A DNA stretch of 64,000 nucleotides, from positions 186,001 through 250,000 of the forward strand of contig NZ_JAHZPZ010000001.1 in NCBI RefSeq assembly GCF_019929665.1, read 5' to 3'. This document shows, piece after piece, positions 21,430 to 30,597 of the stretch. Position numbers and translations under genes: made by a program. Position 1 is the stretch's first letter. The number at the start of each line of letters is the position of its first letter. Under the pieces are notes generated by a model. The model was not told the origin of the DNA and did no database searches. It was given only the letters and a program-made list of their open reading frames with translations. This DNA is from Streptococcus infantis (GTDB lineage Bacteria; Bacillota; Bacilli; Lactobacillales; Streptococcaceae).

Positions 21430-22935
21430 ATGAACAAACGTGTAAAAATCGTTGCAACCTTAGGTCCTGCGGTAGAAATCCGTGGTGGTAAAAAATTTGG
21501 TGATGACGGATACTGGGGTGAAAAACTTGACGTTGAAGCTTCAGCACAAAACATTGCTAAATTGATTGAAGCTGGAGCAAACACTTTCCGTTTCAACTTC
21601 TCACACGGTGACCACCAAGAACAAGGTGACCGTATGGCAACTGTTAAACGTGCAGAAGAAATCGCTGGTAAAAAAGTTGGTTTCCTTCTTGATACAAAAG
21701 GTCCAGAAATCCGTACAGAGTTGTTCGAAGGCGATGCTAAAGAGTACTCTTATACAACTGGTGAAAAAATTCGTGTTGCAACTAAACAAGGTATCAAATC
21801 AACTCGTGAAGTGATTGCTTTGAACGTTGCAGGTGCGCTTGACATCTATGATGACGTTGAAGTTGGTCACCAAGTTTTGGTTGACGATGGTAAATTGGGT
21901 CTTCGTGTTTTCGCAAAAGACGATGCAACTCGTGAATTTGAAGTAGTCGTTGAAAATGACGGTATCATTGCTAAGCAAAAAGGTGTAAACATCCCAAACA
22001 CTAAAATTCCTTTCCCAGCACTTGCTGAGCGCGATAACGCTGATATCCGTTTCGGTTTGGAACAAGGTATTAACTTCATCGCGATTTCATTTGTACGTAC
22101 TGCAAAAGACGTTGAAGAAGTTCGTGCCATCTGTGAAGAAACTGGTAACGGTCATGTTCAATTGTTCGCCAAGATCGAAAACCAACAAGGTATCGATAAC
22201 TTGGACGAAATCATTGAAGCTGCTGACGGTATTATGATCGCTCGTGGTGACATGGGTATCGAAGTACCATTCGAAATGGTTCCAGTTTACCAAAAAATGA
22301 TCATCACTAAAGTAAACGCTGCTGGTAAAGTTGTTATCACTGCAACAAACATGCTTGAAACAATGACTGAAAAACCACGTGCAACTCGTTCAGAAGTATC
22401 AGACGTATTTAACGCTGTTATCGACGGAACTGATGCTACAATGCTTTCAGGTGAGTCTGCAAACGGTAAATACCCACTTGAGTCAGTAACAACAATGGCT
22501 ACAATTGACAAGAACGCTCAAACTCTTCTTAACGAATACGGACGTTTGAACTCAGATACTTTCGAACGTAACTCTAAGACAGAAGTTATGGCTTCAGCTG
22601 TTAAAGACGCTACTAACTCAATGAATATCAAATTGGTTGTAACTTTGACTAAGACTGGTCACACAGCTCGTTTGATTTCTAAATACCGTCCAAATGCTGA
22701 TATCTTGGCATTGACATTCGACGAATTGACAGAGCGTGGATTGATGTTGAACTGGGGTGTTATCCCAATGTTGACTGAAGCTCCATCATCAACTGATGAT
22801 ATGTTCGAAATCGCTGAACGTAAAGCAGTTGAAGCAGGTCTTGTAGAATCTGGTGACGATATCGTTATCGTTGCAGGTGTACCACTTGGTGAAGCTGTTC
22901 GTACAAACACAATGCGTATCCGTACAGTACGTTAA
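21430..22935 (+). CDS. pyk: Pyruvate kinase
   Basis: A 501-residue pyruvate kinase: N-terminal 'VKIVATLGPAVE', barrel motifs 'NTFRFNFSHGDH' and 'DTKGPEIRTE', B-domain (about 90-190), 'AKIENQQGIDNLDEI' and 'IMIARGDMGIEVPFE' with active-site Lys/Glu/Asp, 'MLSGESANGKYP', and a C-terminal regulatory domain. It has no extra PEP-utiliser domain. It makes pyruvate and ATP from PEP. A strong terminator follows. Confidence 0.97.
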   Translation: MNKRVKIVATLGPAVEIRGGKKFGDDGYWGEKLDVEASAQNIAKLIEAGANTFRFNFSHGDHQEQGDRMATVKRAEEIAGKKVGFLLDTKGPEIRTELFEGDAKEYSYTTGEKIRVATKQGIKSTREVIALNVAGALDIYDDVEVGHQVLVDDGKLGLRVFAKDDATREFEVVVENDGIIAKQKGVNIPNTKIPFPALAERDNADIRFGLEQGINFIAISFVRTAKDVEEVRAICEETGNGHVQLFAKIENQQGIDNLDEIIEAADGIMIARGDMGIEVPFEMVPVYQKMIITKVNAAGKVVITATNMLETMTEKPRATRSEVSDVFNAVIDGTDATMLSGESANGKYPLESVTTMATIDKNAQTLLNEYGRLNSDTFERNSKTEVMASAVKDATNSMNIKLVVTLTKTGHTARLISKYRPNADILALTFDELTERGLMLNWGVIPMLTEAPSSTDDMFEIAERKAVEAGLVESGDDIVIVAGVPLGEAVRTNTMRIRTVR

Positions 22936-22948
22936 TCTAACATTAAAA

Positions 22949-22993
22949 ACCTATCATACTAGGCTTTACAGCTTGTATGATAGGTCTTTTTTT
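22949..22993 (+). terminator. Terminator of the pfkA-pyk unit
   Basis: ACCTATCATAC at 22949 pairs with GTATGATAGGT ending at 22985, followed by CTTTTTTTG. Confidence 0.9.
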
Positions 22994-23030
22994 GTTTCAT
23001 AAGGTCCAGAACCCTATTTGTTTAAGAAAA

Positions 23031-23171
23031 GAAAAAACTCTCTGGAAAAACCAGAGAGTGTGAGAGGCATCTCCATGTGAGAAACTGGTTCACACAATTT
23101 CTCAAGGTCCGCTCCTGCGTAATGACCTCCTTTGCGCAATTGTAGCTCTCGCTACATATCGACTCATCGCA
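23031..23171 (-). ncRNA. Putative stand-alone small RNA (about 140 nt), identity unknown
   Basis: On the minus strand a near-consensus promoter (TTGACA at 23206-23201, 17-bp spacer, TAAAAT at 23183-23178) predicts a start near 23171. The RNA ends at a strong terminator (ACTCTCTGG, five T, CCAGAGAGT, T run; 23059-23031). Within it: a perfect hairpin TGTAGC-GAGA-GCTACA, a long-range CTGCG/CGCAG pairing, an AGGTC/GACCT pairing, and two competing stems (GAGAAA/TTTCTC and GTGTGA/TCACAC). No credible ORF is present and the next gene in its path is the convergent pyk, so it is a free transcript and not a leader. It does not resemble 4.5S RNA or RNase P RNA that I can recall; a 6S-like or regulatory RNA cannot be excluded. 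Confidence 0.7.
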
Positions 23172-23177
23172 GATTTT

Positions 23178-23206
23178 ATTTTACTATAGAGCCAATACTT
23201 TGTCAA
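23178..23206 (-). promoter_or_regulatory. Promoter of the putative small RNA
   Basis: TTGACA-17-TAAAAT on the minus strand, the same spacing as the tRNA-Thr promoter just upstream. Confidence 0.8.
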
Positions 23207-23208
23207 GA

Positions 23209-23237
23209 AAAAAAAGCTCCCCAGATAGGAACTGCTG
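23209..23237 (-). terminator. Probable terminator of tRNA-Thr
   Basis: On the minus strand an imperfect hairpin (around CAGTTCC and GGGGAGCT) is followed by eight T residues, directly before the small-RNA -35. Confidence 0.5.
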
Positions 23238-23243
23238 AATTGA

Positions 23244-23316
23244 TGCTAATTGCCGGGATCGAACCGGCGACCTCATCCTTACCATGGATGCGCTCTGCCT
23301 ACTGAGCTAAATCAGC
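23244..23316 (-). tRNA. tRNA-Thr (anticodon GGT)
   Basis: A 73-nt cloverleaf on the minus strand. Acceptor GCTGATT pairs with AATTAGC (one G-U). The anticodon stem CATCC/GGATG encloses ATGGTAA, giving anticodon GGT. The T-arm GCCGG-TTCGATC-CCGGC is standard. 3' CCA is not encoded. Confidence 0.95.
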
Positions 23317-23326
23317 TTACTTTGAA

Positions 23327-23355
23327 AGTATACTATAGATTTAAGCTTTTGTCAA
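23327..23355 (-). promoter_or_regulatory. Promoter of tRNA-Thr
   Basis: TTGACA (23355-23350), 17-bp spacer, TATACT (23332-23327); start about 4 nt before the mature tRNA. Confidence 0.8.
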
Positions 23356-23382
23356 TATGCTAATTAGTATGCTAACTCATTG

Positions 23383-23410
23383 GAAAAGCCCAAGTAATAA
23401 ACTTGGGCTT
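23383..23410 (-). terminator. Terminator of plsC
   Basis: AAGCCCAAGT and ACTTGGGCTT around a five-base loop, with TTTT on the minus strand. Confidence 0.85.
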
Positions 23411-23422
23411 ATGAAAATTAGA

Positions 23423-24172
23423 CTATTGTAATTGCTCTCTCTTTTTATCTGGGTTCCAAACAAAACTTGCAACAAAAGTAAAGAAAATTGTCAGAATTCC
23501 TATTATAATTGCTAGAATCAAGGCAGGTATACGGATGAGCCACCACAGTGGATTTGGCTTTTTATTGTTGTGCCACTGTTTTGTTTCCTCATCCAGGCGT
23601 TGAAATTCAGATTGGATGCGGTCTGCAACCATCTCAATTCCCTCATCATTCATCTTTTTAATATCTGAGATATCAATCGGATTTCCGAAGTTCATATCAA
23701 TACGTTCACGGCTGACAAGCCCTTGTAGAGTCATAGGACCAGTGTAAGTAACTGGCATGATGCGAACCTTTGCCATCTTCGCGATTAGGGCAACACCACC
23801 CTTAACATCGGTAGAATGACGACTACCACTAGGAAACATAATCAGTGAGCGATTGCTCTTTTTAAGTACATTGATTGGGTATTTGATAGCAGAAGAACTT
23901 GGATTTTCACGATCGATAGGGAAGGCACCACACATACGAATCCACCAGCCAAAGATTCGGTTGGAGAAAAGTTCCTTTTTAGCCATAAAGACAAACTGTT
24001 TCGGTTTGGTCGCAAATGCCATGTAGACGGGATCCCACCAGGTACGATGGGGAGCGACTAGGATATAGTTTTCATCTTGACTCGGAATTTTATCAGTATT
24101 GTGAAAGTGAGCATTTCCATTAATTGACCATAGAATCAACATAACCAGCCCACGAAGATAAGTATAAAACAT
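23423..24172 (-). CDS. plsC: 1-acyl-sn-glycerol-3-phosphate acyltransferase (PlsC family)
   Basis: From ATG 24172 the protein is 249 residues. The acyltransferase block I motif HxxxxD is seen in 'VAPHRTWWDPVYMA', block II in 'FGWWIRMCGAFPIDRENPSS', block III in 'LIMFPSGSRHS', and block IV in 'IMPVTYTGP'. A long C-terminal membrane segment (LIRIPALILAIIIGILTIFF) and a basic tail follow. It converts lysophosphatidic acid to phosphatidic acid in membrane lipid synthesis. A longer reading frame starts at 24214, but AAGGAG 5-10 nt before 24172 fixes the start. A TATAAT lies about 28 nt upstream on the minus strand. Confidence 0.88.
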   Translation of the reverse strand: MFYTYLRGLVMLILWSINGNAHFHNTDKIPSQDENYILVAPHRTWWDPVYMAFATKPKQFVFMAKKELFSNRIFGWWIRMCGAFPIDRENPSSSAIKYPINVLKKSNRSLIMFPSGSRHSTDVKGGVALIAKMAKVRIMPVTYTGPMTLQGLVSRERIDMNFGNPIDISDIKKMNDEGIEMVADRIQSEFQRLDEETKQWHNNKKPNPLWWLIRIPALILAIIIGILTIFFTFVASFVWNPDKKREQLQ

Positions 24173-24287
24173 GATGTCTCCTTCAGTTTTCTTTCTTTTA
24201 TTATACCTTATCATACTAGGACAGGCAAATGTTTTTTGTTTAGGCGGAATAGCTTTTTATATGAAATTAGAAATATTCAAAAAAAAA

Positions 24288-24296
24288 TGATATGAT
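24288..24296 (+). promoter_or_regulatory. Extended -10 promoter giving leaderless ATPase mRNA
   Basis: TGATATGAT ends 7 nt before ATG 24304. The upstream in-frame ATG at 24292 lies inside the -10 box. Confidence 0.68.
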
Positions 24297-24303
24297 AGAA
24301 TTT

Positions 24304-26640
24304 ATGGATAAAAATAAAATGTTGGGATTAAGCCAATCAGAAGTCAAAGAACGTCAAAAACAGGGACAGGTCAATGATTTCCAAGCTTCAGCTAGTACTA
24401 GTACATGGCAGATTGTGAAGAGAAATGTCTTTACTTTATTCAATGCTTTAAACTTTGCCATTGCCCTAGCGCTCGCCTTTGTTCAAGCCTGGAGCAACCT
24501 AGTTTTCTTTGCGGTTATCTGCTTTAATGCATTTTCTGGGATTGTAACCGAGCTACGTGCCAAACATATGGTTGATAAACTCAATCTCTTGAATAAAGAA
24601 AAGATTATCACTATTCGTGATGGACAAGAGATCGCTTTGGACCCTGAAGAGCTTGTTTTAGATGATGTTATTCGCTTGTCAGCAGGAGATCAGATTCCAA
24701 GTGATGCCATTGTATTAGAAGGTTTTGCAGAAGTCAACGAAGCTATGTTAACGGGTGAGAGCGACTTGGTGCAAAAAGAAGTAGAAGACTTAATGTTGTC
24801 GGGTAGCTTTCTTGCAAGTGGTTCTGTCCTCGCTCAGGTACATCATGTTGGGGCGGATAACTATGCTGCTAAACTCATGCTTGAAGCTAAGACAGTGAAG
24901 CCAATTAACTCTCGTATCATGAAATCGCTAGACCGGTTAGCTGGTTTTACTGGGAAAATTATCATTCCTTTTGGTATTGCTCTCTTGCTTGAAGCCTTGG
25001 TCTTAAAAGGTCTGCCACTCAAGTCTTCTGTAGTCAATTCATCTACAGCTCTTTTAGGAATGTTGCCTAAAGGTATAGCCCTTTTGACCATCACCTCTCT
25101 CTTAACTGCTGTTATCAAGCTTGGGTTGAAAAAGGTTTTGGTGCAGGAGATGTATTCTGTTGAGACCTTGGCACGTGTGGATATGCTCTGCTTGGATAAG
25201 ACAGGGACAATCACCCAAGGGAAGATGCAAGTTGAGACGGTCCTTCCTCTTACTCAAGCTTACGACAAAGATTCCATTGCCAAAATGCTAACTAGTTATA
25301 TGGCACACAGTGAGGATAAAAATCCAACTGCCCAAGCTATTCGAAAGTGTTTTGCGGGAGAGGTAGCTTATCCGATGATTTCTAGCCTTCCATTTTCAAG
25401 TGATCGAAAATGGGGAGCAATGGAGTTGGAAGGTCTAGGAACTGTTTTCCTAGGCGCACCGGAGATGTTGTTGGATGCTGAAGTTCCTGAAGCTAGAGAA
25501 GCTCTTGAACGAGGATCTCGTGTCTTGGTGTTAGCGCTCAGTCAAGAAAAACTTGACCATCACAAGCCACAAAAGCCATCTGATATTCAGGCTTTGGCTT
25601 TGCTTGAGATTCTAGATCCGATTCGAGAAGGTGCTGCTGAGACGCTAGACTATCTTCGTTCTCAGGAAGTGGGATTGAAAATTATCTCTGGTGATAATCC
25701 AGTCACTGTTTCAAGTATTGCCCAGAAGGCTGGTTTTGCAGACTATCACAGCTATGTAGATTGTTCGAAAATTAATGATGAAGAATTGATAGCCATGGCT
25801 GAAGGAACAGCCATTTTCGGACGTGTTTCACCTCATCAAAAGAAACTCATCATCCAAACTCTGAAAAAAGCAGGACATACTACAGCAATGACAGGGGATG
25901 GTGTCAATGATATCCTAGCTCTGCGTGAGGCAGACTGTTCCATTGTTATGGCTGAGGGAGACCCAGCAACTCGTCAGATTGCAAATCTGGTTCTCTTGAA
26001 TTCAGATTTCAATGATGTTCCTGAGATTCTCTTCGAAGGTCGTCGTGTGGTCAATAACATTGCCCACATTGCTCCAATTTTCTTGATTAAGACTATCTAT
26101 TCCTTCTTGCTAGCAGTTATCTGTATTGCCAGTGCTTTGTTGGGACGTACTGAATGGATTTTGATTTTCCCATTCATTCCGATTCAGATTACCATGATTG
26201 ACCAGTTTGTGGAAGGATTCCCACCGTTTGTATTAACTTTTGAACGAAATATCAAACCTGTGGAACAAAACTTCCTCAGAAAATCCATGCTTCGAGCTTT
26301 ACCAAGTGCCTTGATGGTAGTCTTTAGTGTTCTCTTTGTTAAAATTTTTGGAACCAGTCAAGGCTGGACCGACATTGAAATTTCGACACTTTTGTATTAT
26401 CTATTGGCATCGATTGGTTTCATGTCTGTAGTTAGAGCTTGCTTGCCATTTAGTCTTTGGCGTGTGTTATTGATTATTTGGTCAGTTGGAGGTTTCCTTG
26501 GAACAGCTCTATTCCCAAGAATCCAAAAATTGCTTGAAATTTCAACACTTACAGGTCAAACATTGCCTATCTATGGCATTATGATGCTCGTCTTTATTGT
26601 GATTTTCATACTGACAAGTCGTTATCAAGTTAAAAGATAA
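24304..26640 (+). CDS. P-type (E1-E2) cation-transporting ATPase, substrate unassigned
   Basis: A 778-residue P-type ATPase from ATG 24304. It has the A-domain 'LTGESD', the phosphorylation motif 'CLDKTGTIT' with Asp298, and hinge 'AMTGDGVNDILALREADCSIVMA'. Hydrophobic pairs lie near 50-90 and 210-265, and six C-terminal membrane segments span about 580-775. The TM4 ion-site stretch reads 'MLPKGIALL' rather than the PEGL of Ca2+-ATPases or the CPC of heavy-metal pumps, so I do not assign an ion. The start is set at 24304 because the longer frame begins within the promoter. A terminator follows. Confidence 0.85.
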   Translation: MDKNKMLGLSQSEVKERQKQGQVNDFQASASTSTWQIVKRNVFTLFNALNFAIALALAFVQAWSNLVFFAVICFNAFSGIVTELRAKHMVDKLNLLNKEKIITIRDGQEIALDPEELVLDDVIRLSAGDQIPSDAIVLEGFAEVNEAMLTGESDLVQKEVEDLMLSGSFLASGSVLAQVHHVGADNYAAKLMLEAKTVKPINSRIMKSLDRLAGFTGKIIIPFGIALLLEALVLKGLPLKSSVVNSSTALLGMLPKGIALLTITSLLTAVIKLGLKKVLVQEMYSVETLARVDMLCLDKTGTITQGKMQVETVLPLTQAYDKDSIAKMLTSYMAHSEDKNPTAQAIRKCFAGEVAYPMISSLPFSSDRKWGAMELEGLGTVFLGAPEMLLDAEVPEAREALERGSRVLVLALSQEKLDHHKPQKPSDIQALALLEILDPIREGAAETLDYLRSQEVGLKIISGDNPVTVSSIAQKAGFADYHSYVDCSKINDEELIAMAEGTAIFGRVSPHQKKLIIQTLKKAGHTTAMTGDGVNDILALREADCSIVMAEGDPATRQIANLVLLNSDFNDVPEILFEGRRVVNNIAHIAPIFLIKTIYSFLLAVICIASALLGRTEWILIFPFIPIQITMIDQFVEGFPPFVLTFERNIKPVEQNFLRKSMLRALPSALMVVFSVLFVKIFGTSQGWTDIEISTLLYYLLASIGFMSVVRACLPFSLWRVLLIIWSVGGFLGTALFPRIQKLLEISTLTGQTLPIYGIMMLVFIVIFILTSRYQVKR

Positions 26641-26642
26641 AG

Positions 26643-26674
26643 AAAGACTGCAATCCATGATTGCGGTCTTTTTT
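26643..26674 (+). terminator. Terminator of the P-type ATPase gene
   Basis: AAGACTGCAATC, CAT, GATTGCGGTCTT, then a T run. Confidence 0.9.
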
Positions 26675-26699
26675 AGGTGCAGGATTGCCAGATAAAATA

Positions 26700-26708
26700 T
26701 GGTATAAT
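26700..26708 (+). promoter_or_regulatory. Extended -10 promoter of the trmK operon
   Basis: TGGTATAAT 33 nt upstream of the trmK ATG. Confidence 0.65.
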
Positions 26709-26741
26709 AAAGGGAAATAGAGTTTTTGAAAGTGAGAGAAG

Positions 26742-27419
26742 ATGATTTCAAAGAGATTAGAAACAGTAGCTTCTTTTGTTCCCCAAGGAGCTGTTTTACT
26801 GGACGTCGGTAGCGACCATGCTTATTTACCTATTGAATTAGTTGAAAAAGGTCATATTGAAGCTGCCATCGCGGGTGAAGTTGTAGAGGGACCCTATCAA
26901 TCTTCAGTTAGAAATGTTGAAAGTCATGGTTTGACTGAGAAAATTCAGGTTCGTTTAGCCAATGGTTTAGCAGCTTTCGAAGAAAGTGATCAGGTCTCTG
27001 TTATCACTATTGCAGGAATGGGTGGTCGTTTGATTGCTACGATATTAGAAGAGGGTTTGGATAAACTAGCCAATGTTGAGCTTTTGATTCTTCAACCCAA
27101 TAATCGTGAAGATGAGTTACGTAGTTGGTTACAAGAGCATGGATTTAAGATTGTAGCTGAAAGTATTTTAGAGGAAGCTGGAAAATTCTATGAGATTCTA
27201 GTAGTGGAGGCTGGGAAAATGACATTGTCAGCAAGTGACACCCGCTTTGGTCCTTTTCTATCTAAAGAACTTAGCCCCGTATTTGTCCAAAAGTGGCAAA
27301 GAGAAGCAAGTAAGCTCGAATTTGCCCTTAGTCAAATCCCAGAAAAAAATCATGAAGAACGTCAAGTTTTAGTAGATAAAATTCAAGCCATCAAGGAGGT
27401 GCTCCATGAAAGCAAGTGA
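26742..27419 (+). CDS. trmK: tRNA (adenine(22)-N1)-methyltransferase
   Basis: A 225-residue TrmK (YqfN) protein. It is a Rossmann methyltransferase with motif I '[16 protein letters not shown]', then '[17 protein letters not shown]', '[18 protein letters not shown]' and 'LILQPNNRE'. It uses S-adenosylmethionine to methylate A22 of tRNAs in Gram-positives. It overlaps the next gene by 14 nt, the usual trmK-nif3 pairing in Firmicutes, so the two are translationally coupled. Confidence 0.93.
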   Translation: MISKRLETVASFVPQGAVLLDVGSDHAYLPIELVEKGHIEAAIAGEVVEGPYQSSVRNVESHGLTEKIQVRLANGLAAFEESDQVSVITIAGMGGRLIATILEEGLDKLANVELLILQPNNREDELRSWLQEHGFKIVAESILEEAGKFYEILVVEAGKMTLSASDTRFGPFLSKELSPVFVQKWQREASKLEFALSQIPEKNHEERQVLVDKIQAIKEVLHESK

Positions 27420-28203
27420 AGTGATTAAGCGTTATGAAACCTATTGCCCCCAAGAATTTTCTATGGAAGGCGATAGTCGTGGTTTGCAGATTGGTACCTT
27501 AGACAAGGATATCCAAAAAGTCATGGTTGCCCTTGATATACGTGAAGATACAGTGGCAGAAGCTATTGAAAAGGGTGTGGATTTGATTATCGTTAAGCAC
27601 GCGCCTATCTTCCGTCCGTTAAAGGACTTGGTAGCTAGTCGCCCTCAAAATCAGATTTATATTGATCTTATCAAGCATGATATTGCAGTCTATGTTAGCC
27701 ATACCAATATTGATATTGTTGAAAACGGCCTTAATGACTGGTTCTGCAAACTATTGGATATTAAGGATACAACTTTTCTACAGGAAACAGGTCCTGAACG
27801 TGGCATCGGGCGTATAGGCAATATTAAACCTCAAACATTTGAAGAATTTGCTAGTCATGTTAAGGAAGTATTTGGTCTAGATAGCCTTCGTATGGTGTAT
27901 TATAAAGAAACTGATTTGCAAAAAACAATCTCAAGAGTAGCTATTTGTGGTGGCAGTGGGCAGTCTTTCTACTCTGATGCTTTAGCAAAAGGAGCTCATG
28001 TTTACATTACTGGTGACATCTATTACCACACTGCCCAAGATATGTTGTCAGACGGCTTGTTGGCTCTGGATCCAGGCCACTATATTGAAGTTCTTTTTGT
28101 TGAAAAAATTGCAGCGTTCCTGAATGAATGGAAGGAAGAGAATGCTTGGTATCTAGAGATTATCGCAAGTCAGGCATCAACCAATCCATTCCATCATATC
28201 TAG
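27406..28203 (+). CDS. Nif3-like dinuclear metal-centre protein (YqfO/YbgI family)
   Basis: A 265-residue protein with family metal-site motifs '[10 protein letters not shown]', 'VSHTNIDI', and '[10 protein letters not shown]...[14 protein letters not shown]' at the C-terminus. It lacks the PII-like insertion that makes B. subtilis YqfO longer, so it is the short YbgI-like form. Proposed roles include a GTP cyclohydrolase I type 2 activity and metal handling; the true function is unsettled. AAGGAGGTGC lies within trmK before its ATG. A third gene follows after 16 bp. Confidence 0.88.
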   Translation: MKASEVIKRYETYCPQEFSMEGDSRGLQIGTLDKDIQKVMVALDIREDTVAEAIEKGVDLIIVKHAPIFRPLKDLVASRPQNQIYIDLIKHDIAVYVSHTNIDIVENGLNDWFCKLLDIKDTTFLQETGPERGIGRIGNIKPQTFEEFASHVKEVFGLDSLRMVYYKETDLQKTISRVAICGGSGQSFYSDALAKGAHVYITGDIYYHTAQDMLSDGLLALDPGHYIEVLFVEKIAAFLNEWKEENAWYLEIIASQASTNPFHHI

Positions 28204-28219
28204 TTAGAAGGTAAAGACA

Positions 28220-29314
28220 ATGAAAAAAGTTGCCATTGTAGGAGCAGGAATTGTAGGGGCCACAGCAGCCTACTATCTTTCTAAGGAAGCTGATATCGAA
28301 GTAACTGTTTTTGATTTTGGACACGGGCAAGCTACCAAGGCGGCAGCAGGAATTATTAGTCCCTGGTTTTCTAAACGACGCAATAAGGCTTGGTATAAGA
28401 TGGCGCGCCTAGGAGCTGATTTCTATGTAGATTTGTTGAATGATTTACAAGAGTCTGGACAGGAGGTTGATTTTTATCAACGCTCGGGAGTCTTTCTCTT
28501 GAAAAAAGATGAATCTAAGTTGGAAGAACTCTATCAACTAGCCTTGCAACGTAAAGTTGAATCTCCCTTGATTGGCGAATTAGCCATTTTGGACCAAGCG
28601 ACTGCAAGTAACCTATTTCCTGGTCTAGAGGGATTTGAGAGATTACTTTATGCTTCTGGAGGAGCTCGAGTAGATGGACAACTCTTAGTGAGTCGCTTAC
28701 TGGGAGCTAGTCAAGTGAAGGTCATAAATAAAGAGGTCAGTCTAACCCCTCTATCATCGGGCTATCAGATAGACAATCAAATGTTTGACCAAGTCATCTT
28801 ATCCACAGGAGCTTGGCTTGGCCACATCTTAGAGCCCTTAGGATATGAGGTAGACGTTCGTCCTCAAAAGGGGCAACTCCGAGATTACCAAGTGCCACAA
28901 GACATGGGAGCTTACCCTGTAGTTATGCCGGAAGGTGAATGGGATTTGATACCATTTCCTGGAGGTAAATTATCTCTAGGAGCTACCCATGAAAATGACA
29001 TGGGATTTGACCTAGCAGTTGATGAGAATTTGCTTCAACAAATGGCTGAAGCAGCAAGTTCGTTTTATCCTAGCTTAAAAGGTGCAATGATAAGTGGTGA
29101 ACGTGTGGGGATTCGTGCTTATACGAGTGATTTTTCGCCGTTTTTCGGACAAGTGCCAAACTTGCCAGGAGTATTTGTTGCGAGTGGATTAGGATCGTCA
29201 GGATTGACAACTGGACCCATTATAGGCTATCACCTAGCCCAAATGCTTGAGGGGAGAAGTGGAGTCTTGGATCCAGCGGATTATCCGACTGAAAGATATA
29301 TTAAAGAGAAATAA
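28220..29314 (+). CDS. FAD-dependent D-amino-acid/glycine oxidase-like oxidoreductase (DadA family)
   Basis: A 364-residue DAO-superfamily flavoprotein. It has an N-terminal dinucleotide fold 'VAIVGAGIVGATAAYYLS', 'GQATKAAAGIISPW' in the FAD-binding region, 'VILSTGAWLG', and the C-terminal FAD motif 'FVASGLGSSGLTTGPIIGYHLAQML'. It probably oxidises an amine or amino acid; the substrate is not readable. It lies 16 bp after the Nif3 gene, as the last gene of a trmK-nif3-dadA operon. Confidence 0.85.
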   Translation: MKKVAIVGAGIVGATAAYYLSKEADIEVTVFDFGHGQATKAAAGIISPWFSKRRNKAWYKMARLGADFYVDLLNDLQESGQEVDFYQRSGVFLLKKDESKLEELYQLALQRKVESPLIGELAILDQATASNLFPGLEGFERLLYASGGARVDGQLLVSRLLGASQVKVINKEVSLTPLSSGYQIDNQMFDQVILSTGAWLGHILEPLGYEVDVRPQKGQLRDYQVPQDMGAYPVVMPEGEWDLIPFPGGKLSLGATHENDMGFDLAVDENLLQQMAEAASSFYPSLKGAMISGERVGIRAYTSDFSPFFGQVPNLPGVFVASGLGSSGLTTGPIIGYHLAQMLEGRSGVLDPADYPTERYIKEK

Positions 29315-29359
29315 TCGTAAACTTTTTACCTAGTTTTTACGATAGGATTAGGATAGCAA

Positions 29360-29388
29360 ATGACTTTCCCTATCAAAAATGGTAAAAT
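29360..29388 (+). promoter_or_regulatory. Promoter of galE
   Basis: ATGACT, a 17-bp spacer, TAAAAT, with TG at 29380-29381. Confidence 0.55.
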
Positions 29389-29420
29389 GAAAAAAATAAT
29401 TTAAGAATAGAGGAAAAAAG

Positions 29421-30440
29421 ATGCAAGAAAAGATTTTGGTAACAGGTGGTGCAGGTTTTATCGGAACTCACACTGTCATTGAATTGGTCCAAGCTGGACA
29501 TCAGGTTGTTGTAGTGGATAACTTGGTCAACAGTAGCCGTAAAAGTTTAGAAGTAGTGGAAAGAATTACAGGAGTTGAAATTCCTTTCTACGAAGCTGAC
29601 ATCCGCGATACAGATACACTTCGTGACATTTTCAAACACGAAGAACCAACAGGTGTAATCCATTTTGCTGGTTTGAAGGCAGTTGGTGAGTCAACTCGTA
29701 TCCCTCTTGCCTACTATGACAACAACATTGCTGGTACAGTTAGCCTTTTGAAGGCAATGGAAGAAAATAACTGTAAGAACATTATCTTCAGTTCATCAGC
29801 AACAGTTTATGGAGATCCACATACTGTTCCAATCCTAGAAGATTTCCCACTTTCAGCTACCAACCCTTATGGCCGTACCAAGCTTATGCTGGAAGAAATC
29901 TTGACAGATATCCATAAAGCAGATTCAGAGTGGAATGTTGTCTTACTTCGTTACTTCAACCCAATTGGGGCGCATGAGAGTGGTGATCTAGGAGAAAATC
30001 CAAACGGCATTCCAAATAACCTTCTACCGTATGTCACACAAGTCGCAGTTGGTAAGTTAGAACAAGTTCAAGTCTTCGGAGATGACTACGATACAGAAGA
30101 TGGAACAGGTGTTCGTGACTATATCCACGTAGTTGACTTAGCCAAAGGACACGTTGCCGCCCTTAAGAAGCTTCAAAAAGGCTCTGGACTCAATGTCTAT
30201 AACCTTGGTACTGGAAAAGGCTACTCAGTTCTTGAAATTATCCAAAATATGGAAAAAGCTGTTGGGCGCCCAATTCCATACCGTATCGTTGAACGTCGCC
30301 CAGGTGATATTGCAGCCTGCTATTCAGACCCAGCAAAAGCTAAGGAAGAGCTCGGATGGGAAGCAGGACTTGGTATTACAGAAATGTGTGAAGATGCATG
30401 GCGTTGGCAAAGCAAACATCCAAATGGATTTGAAGACTAA
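29421..30440 (+). CDS. galE: UDP-glucose 4-epimerase
   Basis: A 339-residue extended SDR: N-terminal 'ILVTGGAGFIGTHTVIEL', 'DIRDTDTL', 'HFAGLKAVGES', 'FSSSATVYG' with the Ser, 'NPYGRTKLMLEE' (YxxxK), and 'LRYFNPIGAHESGDLGE'. It interconverts UDP-glucose and UDP-galactose, supplying galactose for wall polysaccharide and allowing use of galactose such as that released by surface galactosidases. No other gal genes are adjacent. A terminator follows. Confidence 0.95.
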   Translation: MQEKILVTGGAGFIGTHTVIELVQAGHQVVVVDNLVNSSRKSLEVVERITGVEIPFYEADIRDTDTLRDIFKHEEPTGVIHFAGLKAVGESTRIPLAYYDNNIAGTVSLLKAMEENNCKNIIFSSSATVYGDPHTVPILEDFPLSATNPYGRTKLMLEEILTDIHKADSEWNVVLLRYFNPIGAHESGDLGENPNGIPNNLLPYVTQVAVGKLEQVQVFGDDYDTEDGTGVRDYIHVVDLAKGHVAALKKLQKGSGLNVYNLGTGKGYSVLEIIQNMEKAVGRPIPYRIVERRPGDIAACYSDPAKAKEELGWEAGLGITEMCEDAWRWQSKHPNGFED

Positions 30441-30456
30441 TCGTTTGATTAAACAA

Positions 30457-30485
30457 AAAAAGAGGAAGTAATTCCTCTTTTTTAT
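30457..30485 (+). terminator. Terminator of galE
   Basis: AAAAAGAGGAA, GTAA, TTCCTCTTTTTT. Confidence 0.9.
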
Positions 30486-30597
30486 AATTTTATATGTGGT
30501 TGAAATAAAAAATTTGATTAGTGCTTAAGTGATAGAAAAATGTCCTAAAAGAACAGTTTATTTATTATTGAAATGCTGGAACAAATAAAAGTAAAAT

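Noticed and set aside
23036..23200. T-box or other riboswitch leader
   Set aside because: No gene follows on that strand and no T-box GGTGGTACCGCG-type sequence is present, so a free small RNA is more likely.
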